Origin: Enterobacteriaceae bacterium UBA3516
Lineage (GTDB): Bacteria; Pseudomonadota; Gammaproteobacteria; Enterobacterales; Enterobacteriaceae
Direction: 5' to 3'
Length of the DNA: 10,895 nt
Assembly (NCBI GenBank): GCA_002377245.1
Contig: DFPL01000038.1
Location: forward strand, 1-10,895
Part shown: positions 1 through 5,590 of the stretch, piece after piece
Position numbering within the stretch: position 1 is the first letter of the stretch
Layout of the letters: each line of letters begins with the position of its first letter
Notes under the pieces: model-generated
The model's input: the letters and a program-made list of their open reading frames with translations, nothing else
Told to the model about the DNA's origin: nothing
Databases searched by the model: none
Made by a program: the position numbers and the translations under genes

Positions 1-728
1 ATGGCCATCATCGCCATCAGGATATGTTCCTGTTTGATCAGACGCGGGTCACGGGTAAACAGCGGTTCGATAAAGAACGGTTTGTCTGCCACGACCACGT
101 AGTCAATCCACGAACCGGGGATGTCCACACGCGGTAAATCACACTCGTCATCCACCAGCTCGTTCACCTGGGCGATAACAATGCCGTCACGGAACGCGGC
201 AGCTTCCACCAGCGCCGGGGTATCTTCCGTACTCGGACCGGTGTAGAGGTTACCTTTGCGGTCAGCTTTATAACCGGCAATCAGCGCCACGTTCGGCGAA
301 AGGTCAACGTACAGGCGGGAGTAGAGTTCGATGTAGGTATGAATAGCGCCGATTTCCAGCAAGCCGTCTTCTAAAAGCTGGGAAATACGCAGGCTTTGGG
401 TGCCTGAAAACGAGAAGTCGAGTTTGCGAGCGATGCCTTTTTCGAAAATATCGAGATGCTCGCTACGCCCGACGCTTGGCATGATCATGTGCAGGTCATG
501 CACTTTCTGTGGGTTCACCTCAGCCAGCGCACGAGAAAGAAAATCTGCCTGCTTTTGGTTGTTGCCTTCGAGCACCACGCGGTCACCCGGTGCTATCAGT
601 TTTTCCAGCATGGCGACCAGGTCGTCGGTCGGCAGCACTTTGCCCTGCACCGGTACGGAGGCCAGACGACGCTGCTTCTCGCTGCGTCGCGTATTCCATA
701 CCCGTGGTGGCGTTTGCCCAGATAACAT
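1..728 (-). CDS. mdcA: Malonate decarboxylase alpha subunit, N-terminal part (3' end outside window)
   Basis: This gene encodes the alpha subunit of malonate decarboxylase, which transfers malonyl from malonate onto the acyl-carrier subunit in exchange for acetyl (acetyl-S-ACP:malonate ACP transferase). It is the first catalytic step of cytoplasmic malonate breakdown. About 243 residues are visible of roughly 550 usual for the family. They match my memory of Klebsiella MdcA almost continuously: VVLEGNNQKQADFLSRAL near the N-terminus, then HDLHMIMPSVGRSEHLDIF, FSFSGTQSLRISQLLEDG, GNLYTGPSTEDTPALVEAA and DIPGSWIDYVVVADKPFF. The ATG at 728 is preceded by a perfect AGGAGG (735-740) with 6-nt spacing, which fixes the start. 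It is presumably the first gene of an mdc operon continuing beyond the left edge. No LysR-type mdcR gene lies upstream of it; the neighbour there is the NAD salvage operon. The frame is intact to the edge, with no sign of decay. Confidence 0.95.
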   Translation of the reverse strand, partial: MLSGQTPPRVWNTRRSEKQRRLASVPVQGKVLPTDDLVAMLEKLIAPGDRVVLEGNNQKQADFLSRALAEVNPQKVHDLHMIMPSVGRSEHLDIFEKGIARKLDFSFSGTQSLRISQLLEDGLLEIGAIHTYIELYSRLYVDLSPNVALIAGYKADRKGNLYTGPSTEDTPALVEAAAFRDGIVIAQVNELVDDECDLPRVDIPGSWIDYVVVADKPFFIEPLFTRDPRLIKQEHILMAMMA

Positions 729-734
729 TATTAA

Positions 735-740
735 CCTCCT
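735..740 (-). promoter_or_regulatory. Strong Shine-Dalgarno site of mdcA
   Basis: Read on the minus strand, AGGAGG is followed by TTAATA and the ATG at 728. The perfect complement to the 16S tail at 6-nt spacing supports this start codon and suggests efficient translation. Confidence 0.85.
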
Positions 741-790
741 GATTCAGCTCATCATTTTGATTTGCTTAACGCTGAGTAAAGTGTGCACCC

Positions 791-807
791 TGATGAGAAA
801 GCCATCA
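791..807. repeat. Inverted repeat TGATG-N7-CATCA upstream of mdcA (candidate operator)
   Basis: Five-base perfect arms flank a 7-bp spacer, centred about 70 bp upstream of the mdcA start codon. This is a usual distance for a LysR-type activator site, and mdc operons are commonly controlled by the LysR-type MdcR. The spacing is not the textbook T-N11-A, so the assignment is only a suggestion. Confidence 0.3.
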
Positions 808-861
808 ATTAAGCGTAGAGAAGAATCATTAGCCTGAGAGTAATAATCAAAAATGACATTT

Positions 862-877
862 TGTGACGCGGATCATT
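862..877 (+). promoter_or_regulatory. Possible CRP-cAMP binding site upstream of mdcA
   Basis: The sequence TGTGA-cgcgga-TCATT, flanked by T/A-rich bases, has one perfect consensus half (TGTGA) and a second half matching 3 of 5 bases (TCATT against TCACA) at the correct 6-bp spacing. It lies about 140 bp upstream of the mdcA start codon. Catabolite control of a malonate operon is plausible, but this is inference from one motif. Confidence 0.4.
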
Positions 878-904
878 TTAAGGGGCAAAAAGAGGTTGTA
901 CGAA

Positions 905-923
905 GGGGGCACGATGCGCCCCC
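905..923 (-). terminator. GC-rich hairpin after nadV, possible weak terminator
   Basis: A perfect 6-bp stem (GGGGGC/GCCCCC) with a 7-nt loop lies 21 bp beyond the nadV stop codon. On the minus strand the following bases are TTCGTACAACC, without a proper T-run, so intrinsic termination would be weak. It may instead protect the 3' end of the transcript. Confidence 0.4.
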
Positions 924-944
924 AGAAAGAAGTAGAACGGTAAA

Positions 945-2435
945 CTAGCGCTGCGTCGCCAGGCGCTGGCGAATCTCTTCGAAATGGTCTGCGTTAAACA
1001 GTTTGCCGTCGAGGAAGCGGGTTTTCAGCTCTCCTGTTTTTTCCTGCTCCCAGGTCTGCTCATCGTGTAACGCCAGCTCGCCCTGCGCATCCCTCTCGAC
1101 CCGCAGCAGACCGCGTGCTGAACGTTTCAGCCCACTGTCGGTTTTCGGCTCTTTGAAAATCATACGACCTTCACCGTTAACCGCGCCCCAGGTTGCCTTC
1201 ATGGCAAAACCGAAGGTGTCGCGGGTGTTGTACTGATAGGTAAATGAACCGACACCGAAGACCACGTTTGAACTGGCGAAACCTTTTGCTTCCAGGCGAC
1301 GCAGGATTTCATCTGCCCGAGCCAGGGTAATGGAATCGCCATAAATCAGGCCAACATGTGGATCGAGAACCTTGTAGCCCTTTTCATTCACGGTGCCGCC
1401 GAAGATCTCCCACAACACTTCCACCGAGCCTTTCTCCTGCGGGGAGCGCGTGTCGCGGGTGTCATCGTCCGCACCGGTGCCGCAAAGGATCTCAACCGGG
1501 TCACCGCTGTCCGGGCGGAACACCACGCGCCCTTCACGACCGAGGATTATCTGTTTCAGTTCGCGGGTGTATTCCGTGATCACCCGCCAGTAATCCCAGG
1601 TATCCGAGACGATGGAGACGAACCCCTGCGGGTAGAGATCGGCAATCAGGCGGCGGAAGGTTTCGATTTCATGCTCTTTCTCGCCCATACACATCACGCT
1701 GTGTTCGGTCGCCGGGATGCTCGCGCCGATAAAATAGTCCTCACCGCCGGTATAGTAATCGCGGGCATACATCAGCGAAGGAATGCTGTCGGTGCCTTTA
1801 AAGCTCAATAAGTGCCCGGCACCCGCCTGCATGGTGTCCTGCAGCCCTGCCATGCCACGGAAGGAAAAATCATGGCACTGAAAATCAAGGTGCGACATAT
1901 CGCTACAGGTTTTTGCCGCCCACAGTTCGCAGACCTTACGATAGTGGTGCGCAATGGTGGCGTTGGTCGAAGCCTTCCACAATTCCGCAGAGAGCACGGT
2001 TTCGAGGTAATTCACCAGCCAGAAAAACTCAGCACGGGTATTAGTGATGGTCAGCACCGGCACTTTCATCGGCACCGTGGTGCCTTCATCAAGCGATTTA
2101 ACGTGCAGCGGTAAATAGCCCAGGCGATGCAGCGCGCGGATGTGATCAACCGGCACAGCATCTTTGCCCAAATAGCTGTCCATTACCGCTTTGTACTCCT
2201 CGGCCACATCATCTTCCGGGCGAGCAAAAAATGCCTCGTTGAACAAATCGACCATGAACCATTGCAAAAATCCCTGCAGACCAAAGAACACCAGTTTGCC
2301 ATCCGCGACAGGCGAGGAGAAAAAGCGGTCACTGCGCGGCGTAAAGTTGGAATAGACCTGCGTGGTGCCCTCGGGATACTGCGCACGGTGGGAAACTTTG
2401 TAACCGTCGATAGCCAAAATTGGATTCATTTTCAT
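945..2435 (-). CDS. nadV: Nicotinamide phosphoribosyltransferase-like enzyme (NAMPT/NadV family)
   Basis: This 496-residue protein belongs to the NAMPT/NadV family, which normally joins nicotinamide to PRPP to give NMN in the cytoplasm. Residues matching those known in human NAMPT are visible: Phe190 and Arg193 (DFSFRG), Asp216 in FKGTD (the residue favouring nicotinamide over nicotinate), His245 in PATEH (the phosphorylated active-site His), Arg307/Asp309 in FRPDSGDP, and Gly366-Asp367 in IYGDS. An acidic linker (about 320-337) is the only low-complexity stretch. I chose the ATG at 2435 over the longer frame because MKMNPILAIDGYKVSH is the family N-terminus and a GAGGGAG site lies 8 nt upstream; the extra 21 codons would run into prs. 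It is the second gene of the operon, 13 bp after prs, and the shared unit suggests that the prs product supplies its sugar-pyrophosphate substrate. Whether that substrate is PRPP or ADP-ribose pyrophosphate cannot be told by eye. Confidence 0.93.
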   Translation of the reverse strand: MKMNPILAIDGYKVSHRAQYPEGTTQVYSNFTPRSDRFFSSPVADGKLVFFGLQGFLQWFMVDLFNEAFFARPEDDVAEEYKAVMDSYLGKDAVPVDHIRALHRLGYLPLHVKSLDEGTTVPMKVPVLTITNTRAEFFWLVNYLETVLSAELWKASTNATIAHHYRKVCELWAAKTCSDMSHLDFQCHDFSFRGMAGLQDTMQAGAGHLLSFKGTDSIPSLMYARDYYTGGEDYFIGASIPATEHSVMCMGEKEHEIETFRRLIADLYPQGFVSIVSDTWDYWRVITEYTRELKQIILGREGRVVFRPDSGDPVEILCGTGADDDTRDTRSPQEKGSVEVLWEIFGGTVNEKGYKVLDPHVGLIYGDSITLARADEILRRLEAKGFASSNVVFGVGSFTYQYNTRDTFGFAMKATWGAVNGEGRMIFKEPKTDSGLKRSARGLLRVERDAQGELALHDEQTWEQEKTGELKTRFLDGKLFNADHFEEIRQRLATQR

Positions 2436-2448
2436 GGTGTTATCTCCC

Positions 2449-3309
2449 TCAGGCGTTAAAAATGGTATTAATATCGATAAGCTCAACACGCGGTTCACTT
2501 AGCGTGGGAGAGGCAATAGAGGTGGTGGTGTAAATGGCGTCAATGCCATTATTGAGCAGGTTTTCCACCCCTTTGGAAAACACGCCATGGGTGACGTACA
2601 GGCTGACGCTACGGGCACCGGCGTCACGTAACACCTGAGCAGAACCGATAAAGGTGCCGCCTGCATCACAAAGGTCATCGACAATCAGCAGGTCTTTGCC
2701 CGCCACATCGCCAGAGACCAGCGCAAAACCGGTCAGGTTGCCGCTTGCCACGTCACGCTCTTTGGTCAAGATGGCGTATTCACGCGCACCGCTGGCCTTC
2801 GCCACGTTATGAATTTTCTTTAACGCGCCGGCATCGGGCGCCACCAGCATCAGTTCGCCGCTGCCGATGGCATGGCGCAGGGTTTCACTTTGCATCAGAC
2901 AGGTCTCCTGAGGGACAACCACGCTGTTGTTAATGGCGGCCGCTGCCGCATCGCTGTGTGGATCCAGCAGAAAAACCTTGTTGAAGTTGAGAAGATTCAG
3001 ATGGTTAGCAAAAACCTTGAGCGCAAAGCTGTCGCCATTGACCATGTGCCTGTCCTGACGCGCCCAGGGCAGCCAGGCCAGTTCAAGATGACTTGTCGTG
3101 ATGTCGGAAACATGACGCACGGCATCAACCAGCTGTGCCAGCAGCATAAAATCGTTCATGTCTCGCATAGCGGCGATGCGAATACGCATGACCTGCGCAA
3201 AACGCGGCAATTCGCTGCTAACTTTCAACCATACCGCTCCGTCAGGGAAGACGCCGTGTACGATATCAACGCGTTGATTATCCATTGTAAGCTCTATTCT
3301 GCTGGTCAT
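2449..3309 (-). CDS. prs: Ribose-phosphate pyrophosphokinase-like protein paired with NadV
   Basis: This 286-residue protein is a divergent member of the PRPP synthetase family; housekeeping E. coli Prs is about 315 residues. Recognisable landmarks are ARQDR (83-87), DPHSD (116-120, in place of the canonical DLHA), and the sugar-phosphate-binding loop VDDLCDAGGTF (210-220, with DAGGT where canonical Prs has DTGGT). The usual IQGFF after the DLHA motif is replaced by an alanine run. Canonical enzymes transfer pyrophosphate from ATP to ribose 5-phosphate. Being first gene of the operon with nadV, it most likely makes a dedicated pyrophosphorylated substrate for NadV. Two ATGs are adjacent (3312 and 3309); GAGG at 3316-3319 is 6 nt from the second but only 3 from the first, so 3309 is preferred. 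Its TGA is followed directly by the nadV ribosome-binding site, which implies coupled expression. ADP-ribose rather than ribose 5-phosphate as substrate is a possible alternative. Confidence 0.9.
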   Translation of the reverse strand: MTSRIELTMDNQRVDIVHGVFPDGAVWLKVSSELPRFAQVMRIRIAAMRDMNDFMLLAQLVDAVRHVSDITTSHLELAWLPWARQDRHMVNGDSFALKVFANHLNLLNFNKVFLLDPHSDAAAAAINNSVVVPQETCLMQSETLRHAIGSGELMLVAPDAGALKKIHNVAKASGAREYAILTKERDVASGNLTGFALVSGDVAGKDLLIVDDLCDAGGTFIGSAQVLRDAGARSVSLYVTHGVFSKGVENLLNNGIDAIYTTTSIASPTLSEPRVELIDINTIFNA

Positions 3310-3331
3310 CATTCACCTCGTCGCTAGTTAA

Positions 3332-3344
3332 TGTCCGTAAGACA
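3332..3344. promoter_or_regulatory. Probable NrtR operator, box 1
   Basis: TGTCCGTAAGACA is an imperfect palindrome (TGTC/GACA arms) starting 20 bp upstream of the prs ATG-ATG start. It matches box 2 at 11 of 13 positions, and both are followed by C. NrtR proteins typically bind palindromes in the control region of the adjacent NAD gene; assignment to this NrtR is inferred from location and repetition. Confidence 0.65.
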
Positions 3345-3346
3345 CA

Positions 3347-3378
3347 TATAATATTGTCTATAAGACACTAATGGGCAA
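3347..3378 (-). promoter_or_regulatory. Candidate prs-nadV promoter overlapped by NrtR boxes
   Basis: On the minus strand TTGCCC (3373-3378) and TATTAT (3348-3353) form a -35/-10 pair with a 19-bp spacer, longer than ideal. The spacer contains the whole second NrtR box, and the first box lies just downstream where transcription would start. This arrangement fits repression by blocking RNA polymerase. The -10 region also reads as a perfect TATAAT on the plus strand (3347-3352), so the direction is not certain. Confidence 0.4.
3355..3367. promoter_or_regulatory. Probable NrtR operator, box 2
   Basis: TGTCTATAAGACA has perfect 5-bp arms (TGTCT/AGACA) around ATA. Its centre is 23 bp from that of box 1, about two helical turns, so two repressor dimers could sit on the same DNA face. 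It lies inside the candidate promoter spacer. Confidence 0.68.
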
Positions 3379-3427
3379 CTTATTTTTTGCTGAATTTACG
3401 GAATTTAGTACAAATCATTGATAAAAC

Positions 3428-3446
3428 TAACTTTAAAAGTTAACTT
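3428..3446. repeat. Overlapping palindromes upstream of nrtR
   Basis: TAACTTTAAAAGTTA (3428-3442) is a 15-bp palindrome with perfect 7-bp arms around a central A. Its right arm also takes part in a second perfect palindrome, AAGTTAACTT (3437-3446). They lie 56-74 bp upstream of the nrtR ATG and share no sequence with the two NrtR boxes. They could be an operator for another regulator or part of the nrtR promoter: TTGATA at 3418-3423 lies 17 bp before a poor TAACTT. Confidence 0.45.
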
Positions 3447-3501
3447 GCCCCACTTTCGCGGGCTGGTAAACTTGTCACGTGTTTAATCAGGCGAGCAAGT
3501 G

Positions 3502-4221
3502 ATGATCAGCGAAGCAGAATATCTGGATTCTTACGATGCCAGCCAGTTCCCTTCCCCCCTGGTAACCGTAGACAGCGTGCTGTTTACCCTCCATGAGCAG
3601 GCGCTTCGCGTTTTACTGGTCGAGCGCGCCAGTCAGCCGCAGCAAGGGCGCTGGGGCTTGCCGGGTGGATTTATCGATATGGAACATGATGAATCGACAC
3701 GGGCGACGGCGCTGCGTAAGCTGACGGAGAAAACCGGGGTTTGCCCTTCCTGGCTGGAACAGCTGGATACCTTTTCTGGCGCAACGCGCGACCCGCGTGG
3801 CTGGAGTCTGACCATTGCCTGGTATGCACTTATTTCGTGGGTCGCCTGCGCACCGCACATCGCGAGCGTCAGCGATGCCAGGTGGGTGCCTGTCACGCAA
3901 CTTGATGATATCGCGCTGGCGTTCGATCATCGGGATATCATTCAGACCGCCCTGGCGCGCTTACGGCAGAAAACCATGTACTCTTTACTGCCTGTTTATT
4001 GTCTGCCTGATACCTTTACCCAGACGCAACTGCAGGAGGCAACGGAGATTATTCTCGGCCATCCTATCCAGCGAAAAAGTCTGATTCGCCGCTTTGAGGC
4101 GTCAGGCATGTTTGAAGAGACAGGCGAGAGCGTGGCAACCGGGGCGCGAAAAGCGCGCCTGTGGCGACGTAAGCCGGATGCCGACATCCATCTCTTTTCC
4201 CGTAATTTACTGGCGGATTAG
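3502..4221 (+). CDS. nrtR: NrtR, Nudix-fold transcriptional regulator of NAD metabolism
   Basis: This 239-residue protein has the NrtR architecture: an N-terminal Nudix-like domain (about 18-150) and a C-terminal winged helix (about 160-235, containing FTQTQLQEATEIILG, KSLIRRFEASGMFEETGE and ARLWRR). Family members repress NAD genes and release DNA on binding ADP-ribose. The Nudix box is degenerate: after GLPGGF two extra residues precede Glu64, and the core REUXEE motif reads R72-K73-L-T-E76-K77, with Lys at two positions normally held by metal-binding Glu. Hydrolase activity is therefore probably lost while ligand sensing may remain, as reported for other NrtR proteins. ATG 3502 is preferred over the in-frame GTG at 3499 because the weak AGGCGA (3489-3494) is 7 nt from the ATG. 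It diverges from prs-nadV, its presumed target, with two boxes in the shared intergenic region. Autoregulation is possible. Confidence 0.92.
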   Translation: MISEAEYLDSYDASQFPSPLVTVDSVLFTLHEQALRVLLVERASQPQQGRWGLPGGFIDMEHDESTRATALRKLTEKTGVCPSWLEQLDTFSGATRDPRGWSLTIAWYALISWVACAPHIASVSDARWVPVTQLDDIALAFDHRDIIQTALARLRQKTMYSLLPVYCLPDTFTQTQLQEATEIILGHPIQRKSLIRRFEASGMFEETGESVATGARKARLWRRKPDADIHLFSRNLLAD

Positions 4222-4274
4222 CCTTTATACGCATGTAGCCCATGAAATGAACAAACCTAAAGGCTGCGTGTCGA

Positions 4275-4280
4275 TATAGT
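4275..4280 (+). promoter_or_regulatory. Candidate -10 element for yheT
   Basis: TATAGT matches the -10 consensus at 5 of 6 positions and lies 32 bp upstream of the yheT ATG. No good -35 is present at 16-18 bp, so this is a weak candidate. The 91-bp nrtR-yheT gap also contains GCCTTTA (4221-4227) and TAAAGGC (4258-4264), which could pair across a 30-nt loop. No clear terminator for nrtR is seen. Confidence 0.3.
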
Positions 4281-4312
4281 CTTCCCCCCACACTTTATTG
4301 ATTTACCGTACT

Positions 4313-5329
4313 ATGGCTGACATTACACCCTCACGACTTTCGGAAATTGAAGAGAATACGCAGGATTTCCGCCCCATGCGCGGTGGGCGTAATCCTCATT
4401 TCCAGACCATGCTGCCGCGTGTCATACGCCGCAAGCTGGGTTTTACGCCAACATGGCAACGCCTCGAATTGCCGGATGGTGATTTTGTTGATCTTGCCTG
4501 GAGCGAAGATCCCCAGCAGGCGAAGCACAAACCCCGGCTGGTGGTTTTCCATGGGCTGGAGGGCAGCCTGCACAGCCCCTACGCTCATGGACTGATCGAA
4601 GCGGCAAAAGCGCGCGGCTGGCTCGGCGTGGTGATGCATTTTCGCGGCTGCAGCGGTGAACCTAATCGCCTGAACCGCATTTATCATTCTGGCGAAACCG
4701 AAGACGGCACCTGGTTTCTACACTGGCTGAAGCGCGAGTTCGGCGAGGCCCGCACCGCCGCCGTTGGTTACTCACTGGGCGGCAATATGCTTGCCTGTCT
4801 GCTGGCAAAAGAGGGTAACAGCGTGCCGCTGGATGCCGCCGTGATTGTCTCCGCCCCCTTTGTGCTGGAAGCATGCAGCGCGCATATCGAAAAAGGCTTT
4901 TCCCGGATTTATCAGCACTACTTGCTGAATTTGCTGAAAGGCAACGCCTCAAGAAAACTGAAAGCGTACCCAGGCACGTTACCGATCGACCTGTTGCAGC
5001 TAAAACGCGTGCGCCGCCTGCGTGAATTCGACGATTTGATCACCGCACGCATTCATGGCTTTACCGATGCCATCGACTACTATCGTCAGTGCAGCGCGAT
5101 GCCGTTATTGAATAAAATTGCCTGTCCAACGCTGATTATTCATGCGAAAGACGATCCTTTCATGGACCATCACGTTATTCCCGACTCTGCGACGCTCCCC
5201 GCATGCGTAGAGTACCAACTGACTGAACATGGCGGGCACGTTGGCTTTGTGGGTGGGACGCTCCTGCGCCCGCAAATGTGGCTTGAGAAACGTATCCCCG
5301 ACTGGCTGACAACCTGGCTGGAAGACTAA
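4313..5329 (+). CDS. yheT: YheT, alpha/beta-fold hydrolase
   Basis: This 338-residue protein matches E. coli YheT (about 340) along its length. It is a predicted cytoplasmic alpha/beta-hydrolase of the UPF0017/AB-hydrolase-4 family, whose natural substrate is not established. The fold is visible: oxyanion region FHGLEG (79-84), nucleophile elbow GYSLGG (152-157, Ser154), likely catalytic acid in IHAKDDPF (Asp280 or Asp281) and catalytic His in EHGGHVGF (probably His309). An upstream TTG at 4298 is in frame, but MADITPS resembles the family N-terminus, so the ATG at 4313 is used. There is no good Shine-Dalgarno sequence before it. It is followed after one base by yheU, so the two are certainly cotranscribed. 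In E. coli the upstream neighbour is yheS; here it is nrtR. Confidence 0.95.
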   Translation: MADITPSRLSEIEENTQDFRPMRGGRNPHFQTMLPRVIRRKLGFTPTWQRLELPDGDFVDLAWSEDPQQAKHKPRLVVFHGLEGSLHSPYAHGLIEAAKARGWLGVVMHFRGCSGEPNRLNRIYHSGETEDGTWFLHWLKREFGEARTAAVGYSLGGNMLACLLAKEGNSVPLDAAVIVSAPFVLEACSAHIEKGFSRIYQHYLLNLLKGNASRKLKAYPGTLPIDLLQLKRVRRLREFDDLITARIHGFTDAIDYYRQCSAMPLLNKIACPTLIIHAKDDPFMDHHVIPDSATLPACVEYQLTEHGGHVGFVGGTLLRPQMWLEKRIPDWLTTWLED

Positions 5330-5330
5330 G

Positions 5331-5549
5331 ATGATTATTCCCTGGCAAGACCTGGATCCTGAGACGCTGGACAACCTTATTGAAAGCTTTGTCTTGCGCG
5401 AAGGCACTGATTATGGTGAACATGAGCGCGCATTTGCACAAAAAGTCGCTGATGTTAAACGCCAACTCAAAAGCGGCGAAGCCGTACTGGTATGGTCTGA
5501 ATTACACGAAAGCGTCAACATTATGCCGCGTGCTCAATTTCATGATTAA
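5331..5549 (+). CDS. yheU: YheU, small UPF0270 family protein
   Basis: This 72-residue protein is nearly identical in layout to E. coli YheU: IPWQDLDPETLDNLIESFV, then LREGTDYGEHE, then a conserved end with VLVWSELHESVNIMPR. It is predicted cytoplasmic and mixed alpha/beta, with many acidic residues. I know of no established function. The ATG begins 1 bp after the yheT stop, with GGAAG within the end of yheT serving as the likely ribosome-binding site, so translation is probably coupled. prkB follows after 41 bp. Confidence 0.94.
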   Translation: MIIPWQDLDPETLDNLIESFVLREGTDYGEHERAFAQKVADVKRQLKSGEAVLVWSELHESVNIMPRAQFHD

Positions 5550-5590
5550 CAACGCGTAAAGCGAAAACATCGCAAACGTCTGGAGTCGCT

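Larger units (their letters stand above)
729..944. other. mdcA upstream region / nadV downstream region
   Basis: This 216-bp AT-rich gap separates the nadV stop from the mdcA start. It holds, from right to left, a GC-rich hairpin (905-923), a CRP-like sequence (862-877), an inverted repeat (791-807) and the mdcA ribosome-binding site. I found no convincing -35/-10 pair for mdcA and no small gene. The plus-strand frame crossing part of it is the antisense of mdcA. Confidence 0.6.

Noticed and set aside
400..837. Plus-strand reading frame of 145 codons
   Set aside because: It is mostly antisense to the clearly coding mdcA and has no family resemblance.
1356..2459. Three successive plus-strand reading frames in the same phase opposite nadV
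   Set aside because: They follow from codon bias of nadV on the other strand; the sequences look like random antisense translation, while nadV has full catalytic motifs.
2436..2498. Longer nadV start 21 codons upstream
   Set aside because: It would overlap the end of prs, and the added residues are not in the family; the ATG at 2435 has a good ribosome-binding site.
2872..3327. Plus-strand frame of 151 codons opposite prs
   Set aside because: Antisense shadow of prs with no recognisable domain.
4221..4264. GCCTTTA...TAAAGGC as a terminator of nrtR
   Set aside because: The loop would be 30 nt and no T-run follows, so it is not a credible intrinsic terminator.
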